DNA of 37,622 nt, taken from contig JALHMC010000038.1 of NCBI GenBank assembly GCA_022844225.1, positions 1 through 37,622 of the forward strand. Reading direction: 5' to 3'. This document shows, piece after piece, positions 7,954-15,656 of the stretch (within the stretch, counting starts at the first letter, position 1; every line of letters starts with the position of its first letter). Under the pieces are notes generated by a model that saw nothing but the letters and a program-made list of their open reading frames with translations, made no database searches and was not told the DNA's origin. Made by a program: the position numbers and the translations under genes. The DNA is from Hyphomicrobiaceae bacterium. GTDB taxonomy: Bacteria > Pseudomonadota > Alphaproteobacteria > Rhizobiales > Hyphomicrobiaceae.

Positions 7954-8526
7954 TCAGCATGACTTGAACCACGAAGTGATGCAATCCCATGCCTTGCGCG
8001 TGGTGCCGCCGACCGTGGTTCCAGCCTTCTCGAGCGACTCCTTCGAGGCGCGCGTGACGTCCTTGGCCAGTTGCTCCACGGTTTGCGGCGACGATGCCGG
8101 CTTAGTCTTGGCTGGGGAGGGAGCGGCGGCGCCCGACGGCGCGGATGTCACCGGGGCCTGACCAGGTGGTGGCTGCATTGTGCCCGAAACACCAGGCTTT
8201 TCCGGGGATCCGCTCAACAGTGTCGTGAGACCGGTCGCTGCGTTTGCCGCATTGATACGCCGGATCGGAGCGTCGCAGTCGAAAACGGTACCGCCTTTGA
8301 CGGAGCACGTCGCGTGCCCGCCCTGGCGCGCGAGTGTGCTGGTGCAAAGGAGTTTGAGTGGCATGCCGGTCGGCGCCGCATTGTCGAAGACGCAGCGGTA
8401 AAGAGCATTGGGTCCCGAGCAGGAGACGCAATACTCCTGCGCCCGCACTGACGAAAAGTGGCTTTCCGCCATCAGCATGGCGAACGCGCCCAGACCGATC
8501 GCTCGAATTGTGGCCGGAATGCCCAT
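7954..8526 (-). CDS. Secreted cysteine-rich protein, unknown
   Basis: A 190-residue protein with a signal peptide (residues 1-29, ending SSVRA) and eight cysteines in the mature chain (33, 36, 45, 61, 74, 84, 182 and 190). The first six form a compact N-terminal domain of about 60 residues, likely cross-linked by disulfides. A Pro/Ala/Ser-rich linker (about 110-147) follows, and then a polar helix ending in W-D-C-I-T-S-W-F-K-S-C. The ATG at 8526 is preceded by AAGGGGG; the frame is open further upstream, but the added residues would bury the signal peptide. The function is not recognised; periplasmic or surface location is inferred. Confidence 0.75.
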   Translation of the reverse strand: MGIPATIRAIGLGAFAMLMAESHFSSVRAQEYCVSCSGPNALYRCVFDNAAPTGMPLKLLCTSTLARQGGHATCSVKGGTVFDCDAPIRRINAANAATGLTTLLSGSPEKPGVSGTMQPPPGQAPVTSAPSGAAAPSPAKTKPASSPQTVEQLAKDVTRASKESLEKAGTTVGGTTRKAWDCITSWFKSC

Positions 8527-8623
8527 CACGACGGTGCCCCCTTCCACACGGGACAAGCCGCCGACTCGCCCGCATCTGCTCGTGAACCATCGAGTGGGGT
8601 GCCACGTCAACCTTTTTGCGGGC

Positions 8624-9250
8624 TCAGGGCGTGCCGTTGCGGCCATGTGCCCTGTAAGCGGGGCGTTCCGCGAGGCGATCGTAGTACCGTGCCACCCCAG
8701 GCAGATCAGGCTTCTCGAAGGGTATGGCGAACCAGCGATTTACGATCAGGCCGACGGGTATGTCGCCGACCGTGAATGCGGCGCCGGTCACGAAAGGACC
8801 CGTGCCTTCAAAGTGCCTCTCGAGGCGCTGCATCTGTCGGGACCACTCCGCGACGCCCGCGCGAATGGCCTCGGGGTCGTCCTTGAATGGCGCCATCTTT
8901 ACCTGCAGGCCCAGAAATACCGGGCGGATGCCGACGTAGGCATCCGTTGCGGCCCAGTCCATCCATTGTTCCGCGAGAGCGCGAGTCTTGATATCTGTCG
9001 GGTAGAGGTCGTTGCGACCGTGCTTGTTGGCGAGGTAACGCACGATGGTGTTCGATTCGCGGAGAACGAAGCCGCCATCGTCCACGACCGGTACGACTCC
9101 GAAATCCGACACCTGACGGAACGGCTCCTCGTCGGTCGAGCGGTAGCCGCGTCCCCAATCCTCGCGGGTGAATGGTTCGCCGACCTCGTCGCACATCCAG
9201 AGCACCTTGCGCACATTGATCGAGTTCGCGCGTCCGTAGATCCGCAGCAT
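8624..9250 (-). CDS. Glutathione S-transferase family protein
   Basis: A 208-residue cytoplasmic protein of usual GST length. It has an N-terminal thioredoxin-like domain starting MLRIYGRANSINVRKV, with Ser10 near the glutathione thiol. The glutathione-binding block has V53-P54 (the cis-proline) and E65-S66 in the segment VLRESNTIVRYLA. The C-terminal all-helical domain contains the N-capping motif region TVGDIPVG. The ATG at 9250 is chosen for the GGAG eight to eleven bases upstream; the frame is open further but reads as non-coding. The electrophile substrate is unknown. It diverges from the quinone-oxidoreductase-like gene across a 187-base gap that must hold both promoters. Confidence 0.93.
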   Translation of the reverse strand: MLRIYGRANSINVRKVLWMCDEVGEPFTREDWGRGYRSTDEEPFRQVSDFGVVPVVDDGGFVLRESNTIVRYLANKHGRNDLYPTDIKTRALAEQWMDWAATDAYVGIRPVFLGLQVKMAPFKDDPEAIRAGVAEWSRQMQRLERHFEGTGPFVTGAAFTVGDIPVGLIVNRWFAIPFEKPDLPGVARYYDRLAERPAYRAHGRNGTP

Positions 9251-9437
9251 CGACGATCTCCAAAAACAGGGTGGCTGCGATCCAAGGGTCGCAGGTGAAA
9301 GGCGCCAGGCAAACGCGCGGCCCGGTCGTGGCGAAGCCGGTCGAGTGTACGAGGTGGCTTCGACAGCGTAAAGTTGCTCGGAAGACGCGAATAATTGCGT
9401 CGGCAGGCACCGTGTGGGGCGGGGCGTTGGGGGCAAA

Positions 9438-10424
9438 ATGCGTGCGATCGGGATCAGGGCCTTCGGCGGATTGGAAGTGCTCGATACGCTGGCGGTCGCG
9501 CCCTTGATGCCGGCCCCGGGGCAGGCGCGGGTCCGGGTCGCCTTCTCTGGGGTCAACTGGATCGATGTGCATGTGCGGCGAGGGGCGTTTCTGGGTCGCC
9601 GGAGCGGAGTGCAGGAGTGGCCGCTGATCCTCGGATTCGAGGGTGCCGGGATTGTGGAGGCTCTGGGAGAAGGGGTCGTGGGACTTGCGGTCGGCGATCA
9701 AGTTGCATGGTGCGGTGTGCCGGGGGCGCATGCCGAGTTGGCCATCGTGCCGGCCTGGAGGCTCGTGCCCGTTCCGAGGACGATGCCGCTCGACATCGCT
9801 TGTGCGCTGCAACTCGACGGTGTGTTGGCGCACGCACTCACGGTTTCGGTGTTTCCCATCCGGTCCGGCGATCGAGTTCTCATTCAGCCCGGCACCGATC
9901 CGGTTGCACTGCTGCTGATCCAAATTGCCAAGGCTCAAGGGGCCACGGTGTTGACCACGGTAGGCACCGCAAGCGATGCCAGCGCGCCGCGCGCGGCGGG
10001 CGCCGATCATGTCATTGCCCTGGAAACGCCAACGGCTGCGGCCGCGATCAGGGCGGCAACGGACGGTCAGGGCTGTCATGTCGTCTACGATGGGCTTGGA
10101 CCCAGCACGATCCCGCTCAGCTTGGCAAGTTGCCGCCGTCGAGGGATGGTCGTCCTCTACAGCGGGCGAGGCAGCCCTGTCGAAGAGATCAACCCCGTCG
10201 ACCTCGCCGCGGCGGGTTCACTCTATCTGACGAGGCCGCACCTGACCGATTTTCTGCAGGACGCAGCCGAAATTCAGAACCGGACAAACGGTCTTTTCGA
10301 TGCTTGGCAATCCGACCGCTTGAAAGTTGGAATCGGGCGCATCCTGCCACTCGAAGCCGCTCGCGAAGGGCATCTGGCGCTCGAAAATGGAGTTGCCGCC
10401 GGAAAGATCCTGCTTCAGGTCTGA
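9438..10424 (+). CDS. Zinc-free MDR oxidoreductase (quinone oxidoreductase-like) with degenerate cofactor loop
   Basis: This 328-residue protein belongs to the medium-chain dehydrogenase/reductase superfamily, quinone oxidoreductase (zeta-crystallin) branch. It has the N-terminal catalytic domain (FSGVNWIDVHVRRG, then ILGFEGAGIVEALGEGV) without zinc-binding cysteines, followed by a Rossmann domain. In relatives the NADPH loop reads like AAAGGVG. Here the aligned residues 151-157 are PGTDPVA, so the key glycines are gone while the flanks (RVLIQ before, LLLIQIAKAQGA after) are kept. It may bind NADPH poorly or have another role. The ATG at 9438 follows a G-rich Shine-Dalgarno-like run. Confidence 0.85.
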   Translation: MRAIGIRAFGGLEVLDTLAVAPLMPAPGQARVRVAFSGVNWIDVHVRRGAFLGRRSGVQEWPLILGFEGAGIVEALGEGVVGLAVGDQVAWCGVPGAHAELAIVPAWRLVPVPRTMPLDIACALQLDGVLAHALTVSVFPIRSGDRVLIQPGTDPVALLLIQIAKAQGATVLTTVGTASDASAPRAAGADHVIALETPTAAAAIRAATDGQGCHVVYDGLGPSTIPLSLASCRRRGMVVLYSGRGSPVEEINPVDLAAAGSLYLTRPHLTDFLQDAAEIQNRTNGLFDAWQSDRLKVGIGRILPLEAAREGHLALENGVAAGKILLQV

Positions 10425-10495
10425 CGCTGTCGACCGCAAGTGTACGGCACCGAGCCGCTCTTGTTCGCTCAGTCCACCAAGTGCGACATGCAATT

Positions 10496-10507
10496 TGACA
10501 TATGTCA
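10496..10507. promoter_or_regulatory. 12-base palindrome upstream of the FHA gene set
   Basis: TGACATATGTCA is a perfect 12-base palindrome, about 140 bases upstream of the first FHA gene and just past the preceding gene. Such a site could bind a dimeric regulator. Its first bases also form a TTGACA hexamer at 10495-10500, but no good -10 box lies at normal spacing. Function is inferred only. Confidence 0.3.
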
Positions 10508-10534
10508 GTGAACGATAGTCAATAAACCGTGACC

Positions 10535-10564
10535 TTGTTGGATTGGTATTGGATCAGAGATAAT
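10535..10564 (+). promoter_or_regulatory. Candidate sigma-70-like promoter of the FHA gene set
   Basis: TTGTTG at 10535-10540 and GATAAT at 10559-10564 are separated by 18 bases, a reasonable match to a housekeeping promoter. This would give a leader of about 75 bases before the ATG at 10645. The surrounding stretch is less GC-rich than the genes. Confidence 0.35.
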
Positions 10565-10644
10565 CCAGCCGATATGGGTAAGGCGGGGCGGATTGGCGCC
10601 TTTCTTGCTATACTGATCGCGACAGGCGATGGGAATTGCGGCGC

Positions 10645-11451
10645 ATGCTTGACAAGATCTATCTCGGTATCAAGAACCACGATACTGGGGATTACTATGT
10701 GGTGGCCTGTACGCTCCCGGCACAGATCGGGCGCCAGCATGACATGCGCAACCAAGTGCTGCTCGACCCCCGTTATCGAACGATTTCTCGCATACACGGA
10801 ATGATCGAACGCACTTCGCGCGGATTCGTTTTCACGGACAGTTCTACCAGCGGCAGCCGTGTCGGCGGGCTCGTGGTGCGTGACAGCCGCGTCGCGCTCT
10901 CGCCGAGCTTCGAAATCGAGATCGAGAACTACACGATCAGCCGTGTGGAGATGACGCCCTTCGTAATCTTGAGCACCACCGATAAGCTTGATGAGGCCCA
11001 GCGTCTCGAGGTTTTGCCGGGACGAGGCATCGGCGTGGCGGAGTTGGGGGCGATCACCCGGCGCTATCCAGATCGCAAGCCCGCCGTGCAGGTGCCCGGA
11101 GCGACGATGGAACTCATCGATCTCAACCGCTGGACGAACTGGGATATCGATACCATCGGCCGGTTCGAGCTGAGCGATAACCATCCGGTTTGGATCGCCT
11201 CGGAGCGGAGCCGGATTGCGGTCAAGCGCAACAAGTCCCCGGTGCCATCAGGACAGGAGCGCACTCCTCTGGTGGCGCTCGACGTCATAGAGGTCGGTCC
11301 GATGCGCTTCGAGGTTCTCCATCCGCATGAGCCGCGTGTCGTGTGCGGATACGAAAGATGTCATCTCCTGAACCCTCCGCCATTGGAGGCTAATTGTCGT
11401 TTTTGTGGGCGCCACCTCGCTAATGCCGGCGGGTTCTCACGCATTCTCTAG
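10645..11451 (+). CDS. FHA-domain protein with C-terminal zinc-ribbon-like module
   Basis: A 268-residue soluble protein. Residues about 18-80 form a forkhead-associated (FHA) domain, with G29-R30, the S48-R49-x-H51 motif and a T-S-G turn in place of the usual N-G. FHA domains bind phosphothreonine peptides. Residues about 155-230 may be a second, worn FHA-like fold (IGRFELSD, then DVIEVGPMRFEVLHP). The C-terminus has C234-x4-C239 and C251-x2-C254, a four-cysteine zinc-ribbon-like knuckle. The ATG at 10645 is preferred over a TTG at 10636. It is the first gene of a likely three-gene unit, 67 bases before the FHA-flavoprotein gene. No Ser/Thr kinase or phosphatase gene is in the window, so the phosphorylated partner is unknown. 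Confidence 0.85.
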   Translation: MLDKIYLGIKNHDTGDYYVVACTLPAQIGRQHDMRNQVLLDPRYRTISRIHGMIERTSRGFVFTDSSTSGSRVGGLVVRDSRVALSPSFEIEIENYTISRVEMTPFVILSTTDKLDEAQRLEVLPGRGIGVAELGAITRRYPDRKPAVQVPGATMELIDLNRWTNWDIDTIGRFELSDNHPVWIASERSRIAVKRNKSPVPSGQERTPLVALDVIEVGPMRFEVLHPHEPRVVCGYERCHLLNPPPLEANCRFCGRHLANAGGFSRIL

Positions 11452-11518
11452 CCGTGGAGCGCTTGTGTCAGCGGTTTCGCTCTTTCCTGCAGTTCCAAGC
11501 CTGATCAAGGTTCCGTAG

Positions 11519-13492
11519 ATGCCGATTGAAATTTCCTGGCAGCACTCGGGCAGAGCCGAGAGACGTACCTTCGACGGACGAGGCCCCTTCCGCATCGGCC
11601 GATCGCAGAATGGCGACGTCGTGCTCGACCATCCGCAGGTGTCGCGCCTCCACGTCGAGGTGACCGTGGACGGGGCCTCGGTCAGGATCGAGGACAAAGG
11701 GAGCCAGAACGGAACTCGCATCGACGGCAGGTCTGTGACTTCCGCAACGTGGTCGCAGGGCGAAGCTCTTCAGATCGGCCCGTTCACGCTGCGCTACGGA
11801 TGGGTTGCTGCGCAGGTGGAATTGTCACGCGTCGAGCCGGCGCCCGCGCCGAGAGCCGAGCGTCGGACGCCCGCGGATGAGCCGGACAACGCGGCTGCCG
11901 GAGGCGGTCGAGCACAGTTTCCCGGTGCGTTGTTCGAGGGGCGTACTGTTGCCATGGCTGCCATCAAGGCATCGGGCAAGCTTGCCGCCGAGATTGAATA
12001 TCTTGCGATCGGCGGTGGCTGTGGCAGTTTTTGCTGGGTCGATCACTTGCGCATTTACGGTGTTTCGGCCTCGGCTATCCGTGTGCTGGGTGTCGCACCC
12101 GACAAGAGCCCGTATGCCAAGTGGGGCCGTCTCTGTCGCGTCTCCCAGATCCCCGAGCACGAGCGCATCCGCTCGAATTCGATTTCGACGCCTGACAACA
12201 TCTGGGGTTTTCCCGGGTACGCCAGCCGCGAGTTCGTACGCGATGTCGTGCATGGCCGGATGGTGGGCTTCAAGCACATCCTCCAGGTGTTCGGCGAGCC
12301 GGTGCTGACGGAAAGCTACACGCCTCGCCTCGGAGACGTCTTCAAGTCGTTCGATGTGGAGGCAAAGCGCATCGGCTGGGACCAGATGTGGGTCCACGGC
12401 CAAGTCGTGAGCATACGCAAGACAGATGACGAGCGTTTCGTCGTGGCGTACCGCGTGCCGAACGAGTTCGCACCCGGGGCGGCGCGGGCTGATCGCGAGC
12501 GGTTCATGGTGGCGCGCTACCTGCAACTCGCGACTGGCTATCCGGCCTCGAATTTCCTGCCCGACCTGCAGGACTTCAAGCGGGCTCATCCGGATGTCTC
12601 GGCGGTTGTGAATGCCTACGAAGAGCATGACGAGATCTATCGCTCGCTCGAGCAGAAGGGCGGTACGGTACTGATCCGGGGCCGGGGCATCGTCGCCTCG
12701 CGCGTCCTACAGCGGATCTTCGAGGCCCGGATCAAGAATCCGAACATCAGGGTCCTGCATCTCAACCGTTCGGCGGTCACCGAAGGGGCCAAATATGACC
12801 TGGCTCGGCGACCGGTGCGTGCCGACGTCCAGCAGCAGCCGTTCAATTGGCCGAAGGCCTGCTGGGGCGGAACACTGCGCAAACTGCTAGAAGACTCCGC
12901 TCCTGAACAACGCTCAGAACTCATGAAGGTTTGGGGCGGTACAACCACTGCCGACCGCGACGACTGGAACGTCATCATCGAGCAGGGGCTGCGCGATGGC
13001 TGGCTCAAGAGCTTTTACGGCAGCGTGCAATCGATGAACTACCAGAACGGTCAGGTCGTGACGCGGCTCGAGGGGCGCGAAAAGTTCCAGGAGAGCGTCG
13101 ACCTTGTGGCCGACTACGTCGTCGATTGCACCGGCCTCGTTGCACGTCTCGACGAGACGCCGCTGCTGGCGGATCTCACGAGGATTTACGATTTGCCTCG
13201 CAACAAGGTGTCGAGCGGCGGCGCTCCCGAATCAAGTCTCGCCGGACTGGCGGTGACCAACGCATTCGAAGTAGCTGGCATGCAAAACGGCCGCGGGCGG
13301 GTGTGGGCTGCTGGAGTCGTGACGGCCAATGGCCCCTACGCTGCCGTCGATAGCTTCCTTGGGTTGCAGTACGCAGCTCTCCGATCGGTCGACCAGCTTG
13401 GGGTACTACGGGCCCCGGGCGTCTCGCGCTTCGGGCCCCTGAGATCCCTAGGGCAGTGGCTCAGATGGTGTACGGGCCGTTCACCGAGCTAA
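11519..13492 (+). CDS. FHA domain fused to a flavoprotein-like oxidoreductase
   Basis: A 657-residue fusion. Residues about 1-97 are a well-formed FHA domain: G27-R28, S42-R43-L-H45 and N64-G65 are the canonical phosphothreonine-binding positions. A Pro/Ala/Glu-rich linker (about 100-155) follows. From 158 the chain looks like an FAD/NAD(P)-binding monooxygenase or reductase. It has a first dinucleotide loop G165-G-G-C-G169-S-F, a second Rossmann-like segment R387-G-R-G-I-V-A-S, the strand VVDCTG at 534-539, and a C-terminal V595-W-A-A-G strand of the kind that closes the FAD site. The loops differ from strict GxGxxG, so cofactor binding is inferred. The ATG follows AAGG at 11506-11509. It lies between an FHA protein and a membrane protein, pointing to phospho-dependent docking of an oxidoreductase. 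Confidence 0.82.
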   Translation: MPIEISWQHSGRAERRTFDGRGPFRIGRSQNGDVVLDHPQVSRLHVEVTVDGASVRIEDKGSQNGTRIDGRSVTSATWSQGEALQIGPFTLRYGWVAAQVELSRVEPAPAPRAERRTPADEPDNAAAGGGRAQFPGALFEGRTVAMAAIKASGKLAAEIEYLAIGGGCGSFCWVDHLRIYGVSASAIRVLGVAPDKSPYAKWGRLCRVSQIPEHERIRSNSISTPDNIWGFPGYASREFVRDVVHGRMVGFKHILQVFGEPVLTESYTPRLGDVFKSFDVEAKRIGWDQMWVHGQVVSIRKTDDERFVVAYRVPNEFAPGAARADRERFMVARYLQLATGYPASNFLPDLQDFKRAHPDVSAVVNAYEEHDEIYRSLEQKGGTVLIRGRGIVASRVLQRIFEARIKNPNIRVLHLNRSAVTEGAKYDLARRPVRADVQQQPFNWPKACWGGTLRKLLEDSAPEQRSELMKVWGGTTTADRDDWNVIIEQGLRDGWLKSFYGSVQSMNYQNGQVVTRLEGREKFQESVDLVADYVVDCTGLVARLDETPLLADLTRIYDLPRNKVSSGGAPESSLAGLAVTNAFEVAGMQNGRGRVWAAGVVTANGPYAAVDSFLGLQYAALRSVDQLGVLRAPGVSRFGPLRSLGQWLRWCTGRSPS

Positions 13493-13563
13493 GCTCTCGA
13501 CAGCCCATCGAGCGTACATGATTGCCAACGACTTCCCGATCCCCGCCACGAGAGACACGAGCC

Positions 13564-14082
13564 ATGACCCCAACCCTGCTCGGCCGCTGGCATACCCGCC
13601 TGATCCTGTTCTTCTTCATCGGCCTGCCGGTGACGTTTCTCTATGCCTGGTACCTCTCCGCCTGGGGGCTCTCGAACGAGTATACGCTGGCCTGGCCATT
13701 TTCGGAGGTCTGGTTGCGACTGCCTCCGGTCGAACTCTCGATCTTCCAGGATCCATTCAAGTTCCTGTTCGCGTTGCTCATTGTGGGGCTGATCCTGGAT
13801 GTCGGCTACATTCAGATCCAACGTTTCCACTGGGATCAGGACTGGCCGTTCGCCTATCAGTTCTTCTTTTCGTGGGTCGAGTTCTTCCTCGTCTTCTACG
13901 CCATGGACTTCGGGTTCCTCGACTTCATGTTCCCGGACGGACGTATCCCGTTCTCGACGGCTATCTGGCACTTTACTTGGGTGTTCATTCCGTCCTTCAT
14001 CGGGGTGTTGGCGCTCATACAGATCTTCCTCGTGCGCTGGCGGTTCAAGGGTGGTGAGCTGGGCCGCCATCCGATCCGCTGA
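13564..14082 (+). CDS. Four-helix membrane protein, unknown, linked to FHA-flavoprotein
   Basis: A 172-residue inner-membrane protein with four predicted transmembrane segments at about 11-32, 64-85, 98-118 and 133-157. It is very rich in Phe, Trp and Tyr. Histidines 10, 89, 136 and 169 lie in or near helix ends, H136 within helix 4 (AIWHFTW). No family is recognised. The ATG at 13564 is preferred; an earlier frame opening at 13522 adds a polar tail. It begins 71 bases after the FHA-flavoprotein gene on the same strand, so it is probably co-transcribed and may be its membrane partner, perhaps an electron acceptor or donor. That role is inference. Confidence 0.75.
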   Translation: MTPTLLGRWHTRLILFFFIGLPVTFLYAWYLSAWGLSNEYTLAWPFSEVWLRLPPVELSIFQDPFKFLFALLIVGLILDVGYIQIQRFHWDQDWPFAYQFFFSWVEFFLVFYAMDFGFLDFMFPDGRIPFSTAIWHFTWVFIPSFIGVLALIQIFLVRWRFKGGELGRHPIR

Positions 14083-14253
14083 CTTGTCGCAAGACAGTGA
14101 GCATCGAGATCTGCCCTCAAGGTGGGCCTCTGACGGCGACGGATGTCCCGTGCCGGCTTTCGGGTCTTGGTAAAAGTAGCTCTTGCACTCGTCGCAGACG
14201 CGCACTAGGAAGGCGTGGCGTAGCGGCTTGCCGCTATCCATCCCATCAGGTTC

Positions 14254-14329
14254 GGGGCCGTAGCTCAGCTGGGAGAGCGCGTGAATGGCATTCACGAGGT
14301 CAGGGGTTCGATCCCCCTCGGCTCCACCA
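14254..14329 (+). tRNA. tRNA-Ala (anticodon GGC)
   Basis: A complete 76-base cloverleaf with encoded CCA. The acceptor stem GGGGCCG pairs with CGGCTCC and includes G3-U70, the alanine identity pair. The D arm (AGCTCAGCTGGGAGAGC) and T arm (around GGTTCGATCC) are normal. The anticodon stem CGTGA/TCACG holds the loop ATGGCAT with anticodon GGC at 14287-14289, reading GCC and GCU. A weak hairpin with a T6 run at 14339-14358 may end the transcript. Confidence 0.98.
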
Positions 14330-14811
14330 ATGAAATCAATCTGCTAGATAAGTTTTTTGTGCGGGCAGTGCGATCGAACATCATGCCACCCAGGCATGTA
14401 GGTTTGGCGCGCCTTAACCTTGCGATCATTCGTCGTGTCGGCGTCGACCGATCAGGCCGGCGATTGAGCCTCGCTAGGCCCCTCTGCTGGGGTCGTGTGG
14501 CGTGTGAGCAACATCGAGGCCGCCGACGGATGCCGTTCGAGTTATCTCGACTGCGGGTCGACGCAATCATGGGCAAGGGCGTCCCGCGCCTCCGTTGAAG
14601 ACCGGGCAAAACAACATGAGAATTATTTGTTTCAGGTAAGAGAAAATTATCCGACAGGAATACTCAAATTAGATGCAAATAATCCTCGATATGGAATTTA
14701 ACTTTTCATTTAATGCCGCCGCATACGATCAGCGATGTCAAGGCCGAGAAGTCAACAGGCCAAAACAGGTAAGCGCATCAAGCATCCCAGTCGAGTTCGG
14801 AGTGTTCAGTC
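14330..14811. other. Intergenic region before the pilin genes
   Basis: This 482-base stretch separates tRNA-Ala from the first pilin gene. It starts with a weak terminator-like ATCT/AGAT stem plus T6 (14339-14358) and contains a marked AT-rich block at about 14610-14720, probably the pilin promoter region. No convincing -35/-10 pair, ORF, repeat or attachment site was found. Confidence 0.4.
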
Positions 14812-14979
14812 ATGAAGGTTCTTTCTAAGTTCGCAAAGTGCGAGTCCGGCGCCACGGCCATCGAGTACGGCCTCATCGCGGCCCTGATCGGCGTGGGCAT
14901 CATCACCGCCGTCACCAACGTTGGCAGCGAGTTGCAGGGCACGTTCAATGACGTGAAGGACGGACTGGCGAACCGCTAA
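14812..14979 (+). CDS. Flp/Tad type IVb pilin 1
   Basis: A 55-residue prepilin, normal length for Flp pilins. The leader of 13 residues ends in S-G, with cleavage expected between G13 and A14. The mature chain starts ATAIEYGLIAALIGVG with E5 and Y6, the hallmark of Flp pilins, followed by one hydrophobic helix. It is exported and processed by the CpaA peptidase encoded downstream and polymerised by CpaF. A GGAG about nine bases upstream serves as ribosome binding site. A strong terminator follows at 15034-15064, so this pilin is probably expressed as its own unit and at higher level than the assembly genes. Confidence 0.95.
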   Translation: MKVLSKFAKCESGATAIEYGLIAALIGVGIITAVTNVGSELQGTFNDVKDGLANR

Positions 14980-15288
14980 TCGGCACGGCCGTCGACGTCA
15001 CCAAGTGCCAATCATCACCTGGGCAACACCGAGATCGCTCGTCTCCCCATGGACGGGCGATTTTCGCGTTTCCCCCGTCTATTGCGGACCTGCATACGAT
15101 TATTCGATCGTATTGAGGTAAAATTAGGTGATATCGAGCACATCCGATGTGCAATTTCTGTAGAGCTGCGGGCATTAACGGGTCATTCAAGGTGCACGCC
15201 TAGGATGCAGACGCCGACGGAAGAGCGCCGGTAGCCGGGTTGAGGCGAAAATAGAAGATCTGCGGAACTGTGTCGGGAGTATCCTGGA
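14980..15288. other. Inter-pilin spacer with terminator and AT-rich leader
   Basis: The 309 bases between pilin 1 and pilin 2 hold the pilin 1 terminator (15034-15064), followed by a less GC-rich segment (about 15090-15180) that probably carries a promoter for pilin 2. No gene is supported here. Confidence 0.4.
15034..15064 (+). terminator. Rho-independent terminator after pilin 1
   Basis: ATCGCTCGTC at 15034-15043 pairs with GACGGGCGAT at 15052-15061 (ten pairs, one G-U) around an eight-base loop, and is followed by TTTTCGCGTTT. This is a standard intrinsic terminator 54 bases past the pilin 1 stop codon. Confidence 0.75.
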
Positions 15289-15456
15289 ATGAAAGTCCTC
15301 GTGAAATTCGCGAAGTGCGAGTCTGGCGCCACGGCGATCGAATACGGCCTGATCGCCGCGCTGATCAGCGTCGCAAGTATCGCCGCCATTTCGAACGTCA
15401 GCTCCGAGCTCCAGGGCACCTTCAACGAGGCCGCCAGCACGATGGCAGCGCGCTGA
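15289..15456 (+). CDS. Flp/Tad type IVb pilin 2
   Basis: A 55-residue prepilin almost the same as pilin 1 in its first half (leader MKVLVKFAKCESG, then ATAIEYGLIAALI) but different in the mature C-terminal half (ends in AASTMAAR). Cleavage is expected after G13, giving E5 and Y6 in the mature chain. GGAG at 15276-15279 is the ribosome binding site. It looks like a tandem duplicate of pilin 1 that has since diverged, and may act as a minor pilin or as an alternative subunit. The upstream terminator separates its transcription from pilin 1. Confidence 0.93.
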   Translation: MKVLVKFAKCESGATAIEYGLIAALISVASIAAISNVSSELQGTFNEAASTMAAR

Positions 15457-15656
15457 GCCTGGCTTGGCAGGGCCTTCGACCGACCACGAGTTCAGCTCTC
15501 CGTGCGCGCCGCGATCCCAGTGACCGTACTGGTGGCGTGAATTCGCGCCGGTTCTGCCCGTCGGTCCTGCGAAAGCGCACCTGCACCCCACTGATGCGGA
15601 CCGAACGGTCCGGCCGCACCGCGTGGTCACGAGACTTTGTTAGCGGGAGGGGTCTC

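Noticed and set aside
8808..10079. A 423-codon minus-strand open frame
   Set aside because: It spans the glutathione transferase gene out of frame and the antisense of the quinone-oxidoreductase-like gene; no domain is visible.
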